Source: Aliiroseovarius sediminilitoris
GTDB taxonomy: Bacteria; Pseudomonadota; Alphaproteobacteria; Rhodobacterales; Rhodobacteraceae
Assembly (NCBI RefSeq): GCF_900109955.1
Contig: NZ_FOJB01000001.1
Span: 310,001 to 374,000, forward strand
Direction of reading: 5' to 3'
DNA length: 64,000 bases
A program made the translations under genes and the position numbers. A model generated the notes under the pieces. It made no database searches. It was given only the letters and a program-made list of their open reading frames with translations, and was not told where the DNA came from. Positions 9,573 to 19,209 of the stretch are shown one piece after another (within the stretch, counting starts at the first letter, position 1; every line of letters begins with the position of its first letter).

Positions 9573-10565
9573 ATGACTCTTGGAACCCAAATCGCCTGGG
9601 ATGACACCATCCTGCCCTTCCAATTGGATCGCAGCGACATTCGCGGGCGGGTGTTGCGGCTGGACGGCACATTGGACACCATTCTATCGCAGCACAACTA
9701 CCCCCCGGCGATCGAGGCATTGGTTGCCGAAGCCGCCATGCTCACCGCGCTAATTGGGCAGACCATCAAGATGCAGTGGAAACTGTCGCTGCAAGTGCGT
9801 GGTGACGGTCCGGCCCGGCTGATTGCCACCGATTATTATGCGCCTGAAAAAGAAGGCGATCCTGCCACGATCCGCGCCTATGCCAGCTTCGACGAAGACC
9901 GGTTGGAACCAAACGCGCCGGGTTTTCCGCAGGTTGGCAAGGGGTATCTTGCCGTTCTGATCCATCAGGGCAGCGAACAGAAACCCTATACCGGGATGAC
10001 GCCGATTGCCGGCCAATCGCTGTCGGATTGCGCGCAAGCCTATTTTGCCCAGTCCGAGCAGTTGCCGACGCGGTTTCACTTGACCTTCGGGAAGTCGACC
10101 TGGACGGGCGGCACTGAAAGCTGGCGGGCAGGCGGGGTCATGTTGCAGCACATGCCCAAGGCTTCGCCGCAGGTGACGGGCGAAGGTGGCTCGGGTGAGG
10201 GTGGATTGTTGTCCGCGCAGGATCTGCTTTCGGATGATGATGCCGAGAACTGGAACCGTGCCAATATTCTGCTCAGTTCGGTGGAAGAATTGGAACTGGT
10301 CGGACCGTCCGTTCAGCCCACCGATCTGCTGGTGCGCCTGTTCCACGAAGAAGCGCCGCGCGTGTTTGACCCGCAAGCCGTCAGCTTCGGCTGTCCTTGT
10401 TCGGAAGATCGGGTGCGCGAAAGCCTGTCAATCTACTCCGCCCGCGATATTGGTCACATGACCACGGATGACGGACGTGTCACCGCAGATTGCCAGTTCT
10501 GTGGCGCGCATTACGATCTTGATCCGACCACACTGGGCAAAGATGCGGTTGATCCGGGTGACTGA
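9573..10565 (+). CDS. hslO: Hsp33 redox-regulated chaperone
   Basis: Holdase chaperone activated by oxidation. The four zinc-binding cysteines near the C terminus are present as C274-x-C276 (GCPCSED) and C307-x-x-C310 (CQFCGAHYD). The N-terminal domain has the typical LRGRVLRLDGTLD-like opening and GYLAVLIHQG core. Length of 330 residues is usual. It is the first gene of a tight plus-strand run with the CoA-type Nudix gene, cca and an RNA methyltransferase. Confidence 0.95.
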   Translation: MTLGTQIAWDDTILPFQLDRSDIRGRVLRLDGTLDTILSQHNYPPAIEALVAEAAMLTALIGQTIKMQWKLSLQVRGDGPARLIATDYYAPEKEGDPATIRAYASFDEDRLEPNAPGFPQVGKGYLAVLIHQGSEQKPYTGMTPIAGQSLSDCAQAYFAQSEQLPTRFHLTFGKSTWTGGTESWRAGGVMLQHMPKASPQVTGEGGSGEGGLLSAQDLLSDDDAENWNRANILLSSVEELELVGPSVQPTDLLVRLFHEEAPRVFDPQAVSFGCPCSEDRVRESLSIYSARDIGHMTTDDGRVTADCQFCGAHYDLDPTTLGKDAVDPGD

Positions 10566-11154
10566 TGTGTTGGACAATATCCGGACGGCGGTTGCCCGAG
10601 CGGGCGCGGGCAGTTCGGATTTTGATCTGACCCCCGACATAGATCTGCCGGGCAATCGAAAGCTTCGCCCCGCAGGTGTGTTGGTTCCGTTGATCGAGGA
10701 GAGGGGCGAGCTACAGCTTATCCTGACCAAACGATCTTCGGCGCTGAAGCATCATCCCGGCCAGATTGCCTTTCCGGGCGGCAAGGTTGATCCGGGCGAT
10801 GCGGATGTCATTGCCGCGGCGTTGCGGGAGGCGCATGAGGAGATCGGACTGCCGCCGACACAGGTCGAGCTTATTGGACAGATGCCGCCACATGAAACAG
10901 TAACCGGATTTTCCGTCACCGCAGTGATCGGTTTCATCTCTCAGCCGTTCGATATCGTTGCCGAAATTGGCGAGGTCGAGGAAGTTTTCGCTGTTCCGTT
11001 CAAACATGTCTCTAACCTTGCCAATTATGCTCATCAGGGGCGGATGTGGCAGGGCCGGATGCGCCTGTATGAAACGGTTCCCTTCGGGCCTTATTATATC
11101 TGGGGGGCGACAGCACGGATGTTGCGCGCCCTTGCTGAAAGGCTGCCGCAATGA
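10558..11154 (+). CDS. Nudix hydrolase, CoA pyrophosphatase type
   Basis: A 198-residue Nudix protein of the NudL-like branch: the upstream signature LTKRSSALKHHPGQIAFPGG is immediately followed by the Nudix box (G75 to about G97, REAHEEIGL). That combination is known from coenzyme A diphosphatases, so cleavage of CoA to phosphopantetheine and ADP-ribose 3'-phosphate type products is inferred. I chose GTG 10558 (reads MTDVLDNIRT), overlapping hslO by eight bases; ATG 10543 and GTG 10567 are alternatives in the same frame. Its stop overlaps the cca start as ATGA. Confidence 0.85.
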   Translation: MTDVLDNIRTAVARAGAGSSDFDLTPDIDLPGNRKLRPAGVLVPLIEERGELQLILTKRSSALKHHPGQIAFPGGKVDPGDADVIAAALREAHEEIGLPPTQVELIGQMPPHETVTGFSVTAVIGFISQPFDIVAEIGEVEEVFAVPFKHVSNLANYAHQGRMWQGRMRLYETVPFGPYYIWGATARMLRALAERLPQ

Positions 11155-12296
11155 CCCGCGTTACAGGTGACTGGATCAATACACCTGCCGCTCAGGCAGT
11201 CTGCGAGATGATCGCGAACGCGGGTCATCAGGTGTATTTTGTGGGCGGGTGCGTGCGCAATGACCTTTTGGGAGCAGCTATTTCAGACCTGGATCTGTCC
11301 ACCGACGCGCGACCAGACCAGGTGGTAAAAATCGCCGAGGATGCCGGGTTGCGCGCAGTGCCGACAGGCATTGACCATGGCACTGTCACCGTGGTGGCCG
11401 AGGGGCAGGGGCTGGAGGTTACGACCTTTCGCAAGGATGTCGAAACGGACGGTCGGCGCGCCGTGGTTGCCTTTTCCGACAGGCTTGAGGATGACGCGCA
11501 TCGGCGCGATTTCACGATGAACGCGCTCTATGCAAAGCCAGACGGTTGGATCGTTGATCCGCTGGGCGGTCTGACGGATCTAGCCGCGCGCCGCGTGCGC
11601 TTCATTGATGATCCCGGCGACCGTATCCGCGAAGATTACTTGCGGATATTGCGCTTCTTTCGCTTCCACGCCTGGTATGGCGATCCGTCCGGCGGGATGG
11701 ATGGTGACGCCTTGGCCGGAATTGCCGCGAACTTGGCTGGGTTAGAGACGCTTTCACGGGAGCGTGTCGGTGTCGAGATGTTGAAACTGCTGGCGGCACC
11801 GGACCCATCGGCAGCGGTTGGCACGATGGCACAGGTCGGCGTTCTGGGCGCGGTTCTGCCCGGTGTGGATGCACGCATTTTGCCGGTTCTGATTCATCTG
11901 GAAGGCCAGCGCGCGCCTGACCCGCTGCGTCGACTCGCCGTGTTGGGCGGTGTGGACGTTGCCGACCGCCTTCGACTGTCCAAGCGTGATCGCAAAAGGC
12001 TTGAGTTGCTGCGGAACGCGATGGGGTCGACGGAAGGGGCAGGAGAGCTTGCCTATCGTCACGGGGCAGACCTTGCCGCGGGCATGATGCTTCTGCGCGC
12101 GGCGCAGATGGGCGCGGATATCAACACAGAGGTCTGGGCCGAGATCGAAAAGGGCGCGAAAGCTGTATTCCCCGTTCGACCTGCTGATTTGCTTCCGACA
12201 TATTCAGGCCCCGCGCTGGGCGATGAATTGCGGCGCCTGGAAAGCCTTTGGATCGCATCGGGCTTCACGCTGCAACGAGAGGACCTGTTGTCGTGA
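11151..12296 (+). CDS. cca: CCA tRNA nucleotidyltransferase / polymerase-family protein
   Basis: Nucleotidyltransferase of the class II poly(A) polymerase / CCA-adding family, 381 residues. It has the flexible-loop and metal motif GGCVRNDLLG at 32-41, the catalytic DLD at 46-48, and HRRDFTMNAL near 120. This enzyme adds or repairs the 3'-terminal CCA of tRNAs. Four-base overlap with the preceding Nudix gene implies translational coupling. Confidence 0.93.
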   Translation: MTRVTGDWINTPAAQAVCEMIANAGHQVYFVGGCVRNDLLGAAISDLDLSTDARPDQVVKIAEDAGLRAVPTGIDHGTVTVVAEGQGLEVTTFRKDVETDGRRAVVAFSDRLEDDAHRRDFTMNALYAKPDGWIVDPLGGLTDLAARRVRFIDDPGDRIREDYLRILRFFRFHAWYGDPSGGMDGDALAGIAANLAGLETLSRERVGVEMLKLLAAPDPSAAVGTMAQVGVLGAVLPGVDARILPVLIHLEGQRAPDPLRRLAVLGGVDVADRLRLSKRDRKRLELLRNAMGSTEGAGELAYRHGADLAAGMMLLRAAQMGADINTEVWAEIEKGAKAVFPVRPADLLPTYSGPALGDELRRLESLWIASGFTLQREDLLS

Positions 12297-13513
12297 CCCA
12301 AACCTATGTGATCGAGCGATTGGGCCATCTGGGTGACGGTATTGCGCCCGGTCCGGTTTTCGCACCCCGTTGCCTGCCCGGAGAAGAGATCTCGGGCGAG
12401 GTTGCGGACGGGCGCATTGCTGCGCCGCGGATCGTGACGCCATCGCCTGATCGGGTCAAAGCGCCCTGTCCGCATTACAACGCGTGTGGGGGCTGCGCAT
12501 TGTTGCACGCCTCTGATCAGTTTGTCGCTGACTGGAAGGTGGAGGTGGTCAAAACCGCACTGGCCGCACATGGCCTGACGCCAGATTTTCGACCAATCAG
12601 AACTTCGCCTGCTCGTTCGCGCCGCCGGGTTGTTCTGTCTGCAAGGCGGGGCAAGAAAGGCGCGATTGTCGGGTTTCACGGGCGCCGGTCGGACACGATC
12701 ACCGAAATTTCCAGATGCCAGCTTGTTCACCCCGACATACTGGCCGCCCTTCCGGCCATGGGCGAATTGACCAAACTGGGCGTGTCGCGCAAAGGAGAGT
12801 TGTCACTAAATGTTGTGCAATCCGCAGCTGGGCTGGATGTGTCGGTCGCGGACGGAAAGCCGCTTGATCGTGCGTTAGAGACTGATTTGGCCCAAACCCT
12901 TCACGCCTATGGATTTGCGCGACTGAGTTGGAATGGCGAGGTGATTGCCACCGAAACGCCACCCGTGCAGATGTTCGGCATCGCAGCGGTCGTGCCGCCG
13001 GCCGGCGCATTTCTTCAAGCCACGCGTGAGGGAGAAGAGGCCCTGCTGAATGCGGTGCGCGAGATTGTCGGCGGCACACAATCCGTGATCGACCTGTTTG
13101 CCGGATGTGGAACTTTCGCGCTTCCCTTGGCGCAATCCGCAGATGTTCATGCGGTCGAAGGCCACGCTGCTATGACGGATGCCCTTTCCCTTGGGTGGCG
13201 CCAGACGCAGGGGTTGCGCCATGTCTCGACCGAAGTGCGCGACTTGTTTCGCAATCCGCTGATCGCCGAGGATCTGGCGCGCTTTGACGCCGCGGTCATT
13301 GATCCGCCCCGCGCTGGCGCCGAGGCGCAGATTGAACAGCTTGCAGTGTCCGACATCAAACGGATTGCCATGGTGTCCTGCAACGCGCAAACTTTTGCGC
13401 GCGATGCAAAGACCTTGGTGAACGCCGGATACCGCCTTGACTGGGTTCAGGTCATCGATCAGTTCCGTTGGTCCACCCATACCGAGCAAGTCGCGAGTTT
13501 CACCAAGGCGTAA
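12293..13513 (+). CDS. TrmA/RlmD-family RNA (uracil-5-)-methyltransferase-like protein
   Basis: SAM-dependent class I RNA methyltransferase of the TrmA/RumA family, 406 residues. Iron-sulfur cluster cysteines C59, C65 and C68 are visible (CPHYNACGGC), with a likely fourth in RCQLVHPD. The SAM site is IDLFAGCGTFALPL, followed by DPPRAGA and the catalytic Cys in MVSCNAQTFARD. The target base (23S rRNA or tRNA uridine) is not determined by sequence alone. GTG 12293 is chosen because it overlaps the cca stop by four bases and has GAGAGGA upstream; the upstream frame extension to 12248 has no support. Confidence 0.88.
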   Translation: MTQTYVIERLGHLGDGIAPGPVFAPRCLPGEEISGEVADGRIAAPRIVTPSPDRVKAPCPHYNACGGCALLHASDQFVADWKVEVVKTALAAHGLTPDFRPIRTSPARSRRRVVLSARRGKKGAIVGFHGRRSDTITEISRCQLVHPDILAALPAMGELTKLGVSRKGELSLNVVQSAAGLDVSVADGKPLDRALETDLAQTLHAYGFARLSWNGEVIATETPPVQMFGIAAVVPPAGAFLQATREGEEALLNAVREIVGGTQSVIDLFAGCGTFALPLAQSADVHAVEGHAAMTDALSLGWRQTQGLRHVSTEVRDLFRNPLIAEDLARFDAAVIDPPRAGAEAQIEQLAVSDIKRIAMVSCNAQTFARDAKTLVNAGYRLDWVQVIDQFRWSTHTEQVASFTKA

Positions 13514-13618
13514 AACACCCGGGAATCGCCGATAGGGTGATCTGACGTCAATTTTTCTTGTGTTGTAGTCTATCTGATCTACCATAATCGAAAAAATGCG
13601 AGCAGCGTGGGACACCAA

Positions 13619-14113
13619 ATGAGAGCCGTATTAACGATACTTGCCGTCCTGTCTTTGGTCTTTGTCGCCTCCTGCGGCACCAAGCAATATGCATATGATG
13701 GGCCGGAAGTGACGCAGATCATCGTCAACAAGGGTGACCGAAAGCTGTATCTGATGCATGGGACCGAGATTTTGAAATCCTATCGGATCGAACTTGGATT
13801 CGCCCCGGAAGGCCGAAAGAAATACGAAGGTGATGGCAAAACACCCGAAGGGCGCTATGTCATTGATCGGCGTAATCCGAAAAGCGCCTTCTATCTGTCA
13901 ATCGGCGTGTCCTATCCCAATCGCCAAGACGTGGAACAGGCCCGCGCCGCCGGACGCAAACCGGGCGGCGAGATTTTCATCCATGGCGGCAGGCGCCCGC
14001 AAGACCCTAAACGGGACGATTGGACGGCTGGCTGTATCTCGGTGAAGGATCACGAAATCCGCGAAATCTTTACGATGGTTCGCTTGGGAACTGTGATTGA
14101 TATCAACCCGTAA
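13619..14113 (+). CDS. L,D-transpeptidase (YkuD) family lipoprotein
   Basis: A 164-residue exported protein with a lipobox (VASC, C19) and a YkuD catalytic domain: H122 in IHGGRR and C139 in WTAGCISV. The usual S-x-G-C is T-A-G-C here, as in the ErfK/DacF-like subgroup. Such enzymes form or cleave 3-3 cross-links or attach proteins to peptidoglycan. ATG 13619 has GGGA seven bases upstream and opens a clean signal peptide; a GTG four codons earlier is possible. It is not operonic with the methyltransferase (105-bp gap). Confidence 0.85.
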   Translation: MRAVLTILAVLSLVFVASCGTKQYAYDGPEVTQIIVNKGDRKLYLMHGTEILKSYRIELGFAPEGRKKYEGDGKTPEGRYVIDRRNPKSAFYLSIGVSYPNRQDVEQARAAGRKPGGEIFIHGGRRPQDPKRDDWTAGCISVKDHEIREIFTMVRLGTVIDINP

Positions 14114-14133
14114 GGCGGGGCAGGATGGGTGGA

Positions 14134-14628
14134 TTAACCGCCCATCTCCATCACCCACCAGATTTTGCCATTCCGTTCTTGCAGCCATGCAAAACCAAGA
14201 TCGCGGGCGTTCGGATCAAGGATGATCCGTCGGGTGTCTGGTTGACTCATCCAGGCCGACAGGGTCTGAAGCTCGGTCTCGAACGTTTCCGAGATGTTTT
14301 CACCCAAATAAGTGCCGGTGTATCCAGCGCGGCGAGCGCGATCAATGGGCGAGGATCCGTCCGATCCAAAATGCCAGGGTCGGTTCTGCACCGACATGTC
14401 ACGGGCATGTGTCAACGCAGCGGCATTCAGTTGTGAATTCAGCTTAACCGGTTGTGCGCCAGCGGCCTGGCGCAGTTGGTTGATGCTGTCCAACATCCGA
14501 TATTGAACCTTCGACGTCTGTCCAGACGAGATCCGGTATATTTTGACCCCACCACCGGTGCCTTCGCTTGTCGGAGCACACGCAGAAAGGGCGAATATTG
14601 CGGCAACAGCCATCAAGAACACGCGCAT
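14134..14628 (-). CDS. CAP-domain (SCP/PR-1-like) lipoprotein
   Basis: A 164-residue secreted protein with a lipobox LSAC (C17) and a CAP domain: LNAAALTHARDMSVQNRPWH supplies the first His, then HFGSDGSSPIDRARRAGY, GENISETF with its Glu, and AWLQERNGKIWWVMEMG at the C terminus. Bacterial CAP proteins sit in the envelope; biochemical activity is generally unknown. ATG 14628 follows GAGAG; a TTG six codons upstream is less likely. It lies between the two L,D-transpeptidase genes in opposite orientation. Confidence 0.85.
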   Translation of the reverse strand: MRVFLMAVAAIFALSACAPTSEGTGGGVKIYRISSGQTSKVQYRMLDSINQLRQAAGAQPVKLNSQLNAAALTHARDMSVQNRPWHFGSDGSSPIDRARRAGYTGTYLGENISETFETELQTLSAWMSQPDTRRIILDPNARDLGFAWLQERNGKIWWVMEMGG

Positions 14629-14800
14629 AGTCAGTCTCTCATCCAAGAAAATCGTTGTATTCGCGCCTGTCTATCGTGAGTATTGGCAAGTAGCAAATGA
14701 CGGCTTTGCGAGAATAGGCCGATAACACCCGATTGAATTGCGACTGATGCGCAAGCGCAATATAAACCATGCAAACATGCGAGTTTTTTGGAGATGAGCA

Positions 14801-15403
14801 ATGCAGAAGAAACCTGAGGCCCAGTTGGGCAGGCGTGCATTTCTTGGGGGAACGATTGCCGTCGCAAGCGGGTTGGCAACGCCTGCGCTTGCACAGTTCG
14901 AGAATACAACCCAGGGCGAACGCGACCTGACAGAGGTTGTTAAACGAAATATCTCCAGCTTCCGCTCGTTGCGGTGGGAGCCTTATTTTGACAATACGCG
15001 CAAAGGCGCAATTCTGGTCGATATCAGCTCGCGTTGTTTGCATTATTGGTCCGAGGATCAAGCGATCTATCGCCTGTTCCCGACCTCGGTGCCGATGTCC
15101 GAAGACCTGACGCGTCGCGGTCGCACCAGCATTATTCGCAAGGTCGAGGGGCCGTCTTGGGCCCCGACACCTGCAATGCGAAAGCGCAATCCCGAATGGC
15201 CGTCCTTCGTGGGTCCGGGGCCGGATAACCCGCTGGGCACCCATGCACTGTATCTAAGTTGGCAATATTATCGCATCCACGGCACACAAGACACGCGCAA
15301 GATCGGACGCCAGTCGTCGAACGGGTGTATCGGGCTTTACAACGAGCATATCGCAGAGTTGTTTGGTTACGCCAAGAATGGCACGCAGGTACTGTTGATC
15401 TGA
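14801..15403 (+). CDS. L,D-transpeptidase (YkuD) with Tat-type signal
   Basis: A 200-residue periplasmic L,D-transpeptidase. The N terminus has twin arginines at 11-12 (GRRAFLGG) and a cleavage site after ALA at about residue 31. The YkuD domain has H in GTHALYLSW and the active-site SSNGCIGLYN with C176. This is the standard peptidoglycan-crosslinking type, unlike the lipoprotein paralogue at 13619. It is followed by a strong bidirectional terminator shared with trxA. Confidence 0.9.
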   Translation: MQKKPEAQLGRRAFLGGTIAVASGLATPALAQFENTTQGERDLTEVVKRNISSFRSLRWEPYFDNTRKGAILVDISSRCLHYWSEDQAIYRLFPTSVPMSEDLTRRGRTSIIRKVEGPSWAPTPAMRKRNPEWPSFVGPGPDNPLGTHALYLSWQYYRIHGTQDTRKIGRQSSNGCIGLYNEHIAELFGYAKNGTQVLLI

Positions 15404-15423
15404 GCATTGTGTTGACGAGACAA

Positions 15424-15458
15424 AGAAAAAGCCCCGCTGAATTGGCGGGGCTTTTTCT
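15424..15458. terminator. Bidirectional terminator between L,D-transpeptidase and trxA
   Basis: AAAAAGCCCCGC (15426-15437) pairs with GCGGGGCTTTTT (15445-15456). The stem is flanked by A-run and T-run, so it works on both strands for the two convergent genes. Confidence 0.88.
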
Positions 15459-15480
15459 GTTTCAGGTCAGGTTATGAGAA

Positions 15481-15801
15481 TCAGACGCTCTCATCGATCC
15501 ATGATTGAAGTGCGGCTTTTGGTGCGGCGCCAACCTTGTTCGATACAACCTGACCGTCTTTGAACATGAACAAAGCAGGAATGCCGCGAACACCCATTTG
15601 GGCGGGCGAATTCGGGTTCTCGTCCACATTGACCTTCACGATCTTGATTTTGCCCTCATACTCGGTCGACAGTTCTTCCAGTGCAGGGCCGATCTGCTTG
15701 CAGGGGCCACACCATTCGGCCCAGAAATCCACGATCACGGGAAGGTCTGACTGGCGAACTTCTTGCTCGAATGTGGCATCGGTGACAGCTACAGTTGCCA
15801 T
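15481..15801 (-). CDS. trxA: Thioredoxin
   Basis: A 106-residue cytoplasmic dithiol oxidoreductase with the WCGPC active site (cysteines 31 and 34), the cis-Pro region [11 protein letters not shown] and the usual length. ATG 15801 has AGGAGA upstream. It is the last gene of the minus-strand addB-addA-trxA run, 36 bp after addA, an order common in alphaproteobacteria. Confidence 0.98.
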   Translation of the reverse strand: MATVAVTDATFEQEVRQSDLPVIVDFWAEWCGPCKQIGPALEELSTEYEGKIKIVKVNVDENPNSPAQMGVRGIPALFMFKDGQVVSNKVGAAPKAALQSWIDESV

Positions 15802-15837
15802 GTTGTATTCTCCTGATAACTATATGTTGTGGTGAAC

Positions 15838-18800
15838 CTAGGTAGGCAGGCGGGTTGCGTCAAGATGGCTGAAGGCCGCATCCACCAAAGCATTATCGAA
15901 ACGCATCAATTCACAGCTTTGTGTCCACAAGATCGCGGTGCGCACATGGCGGTCGGGGTAGATCTGGCTTAGCACAGCCCGGTATGCGCCCAGCTGCACA
16001 AGCAATCCGCCTGGCGTGTCTTCGGGCGTCGCGGGCACGATACGGTTGGTTTTGAAATCAACTGCAACTACTTCTTCGTCGGATATGATCAGTCGATCAA
16101 TCACCCCGTGCAGAACACGCCCCGAGAATTGCGACAAACTGGCCGTGACGGGTACTTCGGCCAGATCAGTGCTTGCAAAGATCGGGGTCAGTGCGGGGGT
16201 GGTCAGAACGCGCGTGGCTTCCTCCAGCAGCGCGGACTGCTCGGCGTCCGACGCGCGATCTTCTCCCGCTCCAAGCAGGAAGCGTGCCGTTTCCTTCCAC
16301 TTGGCCTGTGGAATCTGCGGCAGGTGTTCCAGTAACAGATGTATCTGCCGACCGCGTTTCTTGGCGTCACCGCTGGTGCCAAAATGATCCTCGCCGGGAA
16401 GCGCCTTTGCACCCCCCAGATCAGAAGGTGAGATGGGTTTGTCGGCCAGCGCGGGCGCTTCCACCCGCGAAGTCAGCCATTTGGGCAGGTCGGGTTGATC
16501 GTTCCCGCTTTCGGCGTGTTCATGTAGCTGCGGCGCGGGCCAATTCCCGACGGCAAGCCGCTTGCCCGGCCCGGTTGGAAAATCGCAATCGACAGCCGCC
16601 GCCTTGTTCATTGCACCCTCGCAAATGCGATACCAGACATCGGACTCGGATTTGCCGAGAGCGCCCGCCGCCGCCAAAATCAACCAATGTTCTGCCCGTG
16701 TCATCGCGACATAAAGCAGCCTTGTTCGCTCTTCGGTTTCGGCGTCTTTGATGTCGCGCGCCACCGCCTCAATCGTTTCGGTGCGATCCTCTTGCTTGGG
16801 TGAAAAGAACGCCTGCCCATCCGGAAGTTTTGCCACGGGGGGCATCGACGATGCCTTCTGTTGAGCCAGATCAGGCAAAATCACAATCGGCGCCTCCAGG
16901 CCCTTTGAGCCGTGAATGGTCATCACCCGAACCTGGCGCCCCACCGAATCCATCTGACGCTTGATCGTCACATCATCGGTTTGCAGCCAGGTCAGGAACC
17001 CGGTCAGGCTGGGCGTGCCTGACCGTTCATACCCGATGGCCTGCGCTAGCAAGGCGTCGATCCCGTCCTCCGCCTCTTGCCCCAACCGCGCCAGAAACTT
17101 CTGACGACCGCCATGGCGGGTCAAAGCGCGTTCAAGCAACTCATAGGGTCGTAGGAAGTCAGCGGAATTGCGCAAATCCCGCAACACTCGCATCGTGTCG
17201 GGATATTGGCCTGCCTTGTCAGACAGCGCACGCCACAAGAATTTACCTTTGCTGCGCGGGTGCGCCAAACGAAACAGATCGTCCTCGGACCAGCCGAACA
17301 GAGGTGAGCGTAGGATGGCGGCCAGCGACAGATCGTCTTCTGGCGTCGCCAGGAACGACAGAAGCGCGGTCAGATCCTTGACCGCCAGTTCGGCGCCGAT
17401 CTTTAACTGATCCGCCCCGGCAATCGGTATGGCGCGGGTCTTGCAGGCACGGATGATTTCATGGAACAGTTCTTTGCGCGACCGGACAAGCACCAGAATA
17501 TCACCGGCGTGAACCGGGCGGTGTTCGCCCTTTTCCGCGGGAATAGTCTCGGTTTTGATCATGCGATCAATATCGTCGGCAATGTGTTCGGCCAGTTGCA
17601 CCCGGTGATCTTGCGGTGACGGGGCATCGACCGGATCATGCCAATCGCGATCCTCGTCATGGTTGACGGGTTCGATTGCAGGCCACAGATCGACTCGACC
17701 GGGCAAGTCGCGGAAAAACGCCCGGTGCAGGAAATCGCCACCCAACCCGCCGCGCGCCGTCAACGCGAAATCGACGAATTCCAAAATGGCGCGGGATGAC
17801 CGGAATGAGTATTCCAGCGGCATCTGCACCATGTTTCGCCCAATCTGGGAAAGGCGGTCGGCAAACGTGGCGCGCATCCGATCAAAAGCGGCAGGCTCGG
17901 CCCCTTGGAAGGAATAGATGGATTGCTTCGGGTCGCCGACCACGAAGATTGTGCGGTCCACATCGTCTCGCGCGCCAAAGCCGCTGGTGAACTCGCGCGC
18001 GAGATTGTCAATGATGCGCCATTGTGCGGGGCTGGTGTCCTGAGCCTCGTCCACCAGAATATGGTCGATCCCACCATCCAGTCGGAACAGGACCCAGGAC
18101 GCAATCGCCGGATCGGTCAGGATCGCGCCTGCTTTCAGGATCAGATCGTCGAAATCCAGCCACCCCCGCTCCAACTTCGCGTCTTCGTAAAGGCGCACGA
18201 AGTGATGAGCAAATCCGTGCAATGCGGTTGTGCGCCTGACGTTCGAGAGGGCGAGCCGTGCCAGATACGCATCTTCGACCCGCTGCATGAAATCGTCCAG
18301 TTGCGGCATGATGGTTGCACAATCACCGGCGCGCATCGCTTTGGTTGGAAAAGACCCTATCTTAGCGGAATATGGTGGCTTTTGATTAATCATGAACCGG
18401 GCACACTGGTTCAGAACATCGAAGGACGGGGCGGACAGATCGACGGCTGCCAGATAATCTGCACCCTTTTGTTCGGTGGCGCTTCCGGTTGCCAGAATAT
18501 CCCGAAGTGTGACCAGCATATGCAGATCACCAGGTTTGAAAAGCGCATTCAGTATGGAATGCTCATCCAGTGCGGGCGATATGCCGAACCATCCGGCTAT
18601 CTCGGCTTCGGTTGGCTGATCAATGAACAAAGTGCGATTGCCGGTGATTTCGGCGGTCAGCTGCGCCATGTCTTCGCCGGTGAAATGCTGCGATAGGGCG
18701 ACCACATGCGGTGCAAGCGGTCCTTCGCTCATCCGGTCCAGCAGTTCGGCACGCAGCTCTTTGGCGGTGCGGTCGTCCATTTCTGTGAATTGCGGCGAGA

Positions 18801-19209
18801 CACCGGCCTCCATCGGAAAACGGCGCAGCAAAGACGCGGCGTAGGCGTGGATGGTCTGGATTTTCAGCCCGCCGGGTGTTTCGATCGCGCGGGCGAAAAG
18901 TTGGCGCGCCAGTGATAGATCGCGCGTGCCCTCCAACCCCAGATCGTGCAGGGCGGTGGCGAGGGCGTCGTCATCCTTCATCGCCCATTCACCCAGCCGT
19001 TTGAACAGACGGTTCTGCATCTCGCTGGCAGCGGCCTTGGTATAGGTCAGGCACAGGATGTTCTGCGGCGAGACGCCATCCAGCAACAACCGCGCCACCC
19101 GGTCGGTCAGGACCCGCGTCTTGCCCGACCCGGCATTGGCCGACAACCAGGTGGAGTTGCGCGGGTCCGCGGCCCGGATCTGACTGAGCGTCGCGTCGTC
19201 AAATGTCAT
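15838..19209 (-). CDS. addA: AddA helicase-nuclease subunit of double-strand-break repair
   Basis: UvrD-like superfamily 1 helicase fused to a C-terminal RecB-type nuclease, 1123 residues. Walker A is SANAGSGKT (23-31), the Walker B/DEAQ box is HILVDEAQDTSPAQW, motif III-IV is VVGDPKQSIYSFQGAEP, and motif V-VI is MTIHGSKGLEAP with LLYVAMTRAEHW. The nuclease core is VVAVDFKTNRI near residue 1055. With AddB it resects broken ends for RecA loading. The start overlaps the addB stop by four bases (ATGA). Confidence 0.97.
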   Translation of the reverse strand: MTFDDATLSQIRAADPRNSTWLSANAGSGKTRVLTDRVARLLLDGVSPQNILCLTYTKAAASEMQNRLFKRLGEWAMKDDDALATALHDLGLEGTRDLSLARQLFARAIETPGGLKIQTIHAYAASLLRRFPMEAGVSPQFTEMDDRTAKELRAELLDRMSEGPLAPHVVALSQHFTGEDMAQLTAEITGNRTLFIDQPTEAEIAGWFGISPALDEHSILNALFKPGDLHMLVTLRDILATGSATEQKGADYLAAVDLSAPSFDVLNQCARFMINQKPPYSAKIGSFPTKAMRAGDCATIMPQLDDFMQRVEDAYLARLALSNVRRTTALHGFAHHFVRLYEDAKLERGWLDFDDLILKAGAILTDPAIASWVLFRLDGGIDHILVDEAQDTSPAQWRIIDNLAREFTSGFGARDDVDRTIFVVGDPKQSIYSFQGAEPAAFDRMRATFADRLSQIGRNMVQMPLEYSFRSSRAILEFVDFALTARGGLGGDFLHRAFFRDLPGRVDLWPAIEPVNHDEDRDWHDPVDAPSPQDHRVQLAEHIADDIDRMIKTETIPAEKGEHRPVHAGDILVLVRSRKELFHEIIRACKTRAIPIAGADQLKIGAELAVKDLTALLSFLATPEDDLSLAAILRSPLFGWSEDDLFRLAHPRSKGKFLWRALSDKAGQYPDTMRVLRDLRNSADFLRPYELLERALTRHGGRQKFLARLGQEAEDGIDALLAQAIGYERSGTPSLTGFLTWLQTDDVTIKRQMDSVGRQVRVMTIHGSKGLEAPIVILPDLAQQKASSMPPVAKLPDGQAFFSPKQEDRTETIEAVARDIKDAETEERTRLLYVAMTRAEHWLILAAAGALGKSESDVWYRICEGAMNKAAAVDCDFPTGPGKRLAVGNWPAPQLHEHAESGNDQPDLPKWLTSRVEAPALADKPISPSDLGGAKALPGEDHFGTSGDAKKRGRQIHLLLEHLPQIPQAKWKETARFLLGAGEDRASDAEQSALLEEATRVLTTPALTPIFASTDLAEVPVTASLSQFSGRVLHGVIDRLIISDEEVVAVDFKTNRIVPATPEDTPGGLLVQLGAYRAVLSQIYPDRHVRTAILWTQSCELMRFDNALVDAAFSHLDATRLPT

